Positions 5,113-5,929 of a DNA stretch of 5,929 nucleotides are shown one piece after another. This DNA comes from Alphaproteobacteria bacterium. GTDB taxonomy: Bacteria > Pseudomonadota > Alphaproteobacteria > Micavibrionales > UBA2020. Made by a program: the position numbers and the translations under genes. The DNA lies in NCBI GenBank assembly GCA_018971405.1, contig JAGXAX010000100.1, positions 1 to 5,929 on the forward strand, read 5' to 3'. Below the pieces are notes generated by a model that saw only the letters and a program-made list of their open reading frames with translations, ran no database searches and had not been told where the DNA came from. Numbering within the stretch: position 1 is the stretch's first letter; every line of letters starts with the position of its first letter.

Positions 5113-5913
5113 GACGGCGGTTTTTTTGTCGCGCCGCGCGGCGGCGAGATAGGCCAGACGCCTGCCGAGGTTTTGAGACAGCTTCAGCCAGGCGCGCGTC
5201 AAGGGGTAGACGGCCTTTTGCCAGCCGCCGAGTTGCGGCGACTTGTCGAAACGCGTGTTGCCGATCGTCGAGGCGTTGCCGGGGTCGGATGAAACAGGCG
5301 AGGGGCGCAGGACGAATGTCTCCAGCCCCGTCTTCCATACATATCCTTGCAATGTATCAACGGGTACGGCGTTTTTTTGCATGTGATGCAGGAAGATTTT
5401 TGCCGCTTTCAAATTGAGCATGTAGCCGTAGGCGCCGCCGGAAAGCGTCGGGATGCGCGAGAGCATGTAAGGCTTTGTCGGCAGCGCGCAGATGTCGCGT
5501 CCGGCAGCGTTTTGCACTTTTTCGTAGGCGAGAAAGCGCACCACATCCCATGCGACGGGCGCGGCTGCCAGATCGCGGATCACGGCAGCGAAATCTGCCG
5601 CGACGGTGACGTCGTCTTCCAGCACGACGGCGTGCGGGATATTGTTTTCAACCATATGCCGGAAGACGGCGCGGTGCGACAGGAGGCAGCCGACTTCGCC
5701 TTGCGAAAGATCGCGCCCGAAAAACAGCCGCCGCCGCGTGCGGTCGTAGTCCGGCAGGGCATCGAGGTCGAGCGCGCGGCCGTCGACGGCCGTGAAAAAC
5801 GTGTAACCGATATGCAGCGGATCGAGCAGCGCCGCCATCTCCGCCCGCCGGTCGGCGGAGCGTTCGAGATTGATGACGAATACGGGCGGGAATGTCGTGT
5901 CGGCCATGTCCAT
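5098..5913 (-). CDS. Glycosyltransferase family 25 protein (LPS/glycan biosynthesis)
   Basis: A 271-residue protein of the GT25 family, which includes LPS and lipooligosaccharide galactosyltransferases and related sugar transferases acting at the cytoplasmic side of the inner membrane. Family motifs appear in order: VFVINLERSADRRAEM (11-26), the strand-helix start of the nucleotide-sugar fold; GEVGCLLSHRAVFRHM (72-87); the acidic metal/sugar-nucleotide motif VLEDDV (97-102); and SGGAYGYMLN (158-167). The C-terminus is basic (RRLAYLAAARRDKKTAVKNG), which could favour membrane association. The ATG at 5911-5913 is preceded by AGGA (5920-5923) with 6 nt between; the second in-frame ATG (5905-5907) is spaced less well. 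The donor and acceptor sugars cannot be told from sequence, and no other glycan genes are visible. It converges with the NDUFS4-like gene and shares its terminator. Confidence 0.92.
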   Translation of the reverse strand: MDMADTTFPPVFVINLERSADRRAEMAALLDPLHIGYTFFTAVDGRALDLDALPDYDRTRRRLFFGRDLSQGEVGCLLSHRAVFRHMVENNIPHAVVLEDDVTVAADFAAVIRDLAAAPVAWDVVRFLAYEKVQNAAGRDICALPTKPYMLSRIPTLSGGAYGYMLNLKAAKIFLHHMQKNAVPVDTLQGYVWKTGLETFVLRPSPVSSDPGNASTIGNTRFDKSPQLGGWQKAVYPLTRAWLKLSQNLGRRLAYLAAARRDKKTAVKNGL

Positions 5914-5929
5914 TGTCTATCCTGAGTTC

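Noticed and set aside
5347..5925. A 192-codon plus-strand open frame opposite the glycosyltransferase
   Set aside because: The minus strand has the GT25 motifs in order and a good ribosome binding site; the plus-strand translation shows no recognisable motif.

Overview
The window reads as chromosomal DNA of a GC-rich alphaproteobacterium. The strongest clue is a bacterial homologue of the mitochondrial complex I accessory subunit NDUFS4 (ETC complex I subunit family), which outside eukaryotes is essentially alphaproteobacterial. The species cannot be fixed from the sequence. No phage, insertion sequence, CRISPR array or other mobile element is visible, and the genes look like ordinary chromosomal ones.

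Layout from left to right. (1) Positions 1-157 hold the C-terminal end of a membrane protein, probably an MFS transporter. (2) Positions 158-450 are an AT-rich, hairpin-rich intergenic region that looks like the promoter and a long structured 5' leader of the next gene. (3) Positions 451-1800 encode an RhlE-like DEAD-box RNA helicase whose motif II reads DEMD. (4) Convergent to it, with a 3-nt gap, is xseA (exonuclease VII large subunit, minus strand, 1804-3189). (5) Divergent from xseA is a soluble two-domain signalling protein (3281-4576): an N-terminal cyclic-nucleotide-binding domain fused to an apparently catalytic EAL c-di-GMP phosphodiesterase domain. (6) tRNA-Pro(UGG) lies at 4680-4756, followed 29 nt later by the NDUFS4-like gene (4786-5094). 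(7) Convergent to that, again with a 3-nt gap, is a family-25 glycosyltransferase (minus strand, 5098-5913).

The genes do not form one pathway: RNA remodelling, DNA repair, second-messenger signalling, translation, respiration and envelope glycan synthesis are simply neighbours. The points most worth a second look are the cNMP-EAL fusion, which would couple cAMP-type signalling to c-di-GMP breakdown; the structured helicase leader, with possible occlusion of the ribosome binding site; and a compact bidirectional terminator at 5078-5112 that contains the stop codons of both convergent genes. I found no clear evidence of a wholly new multi-gene system here.
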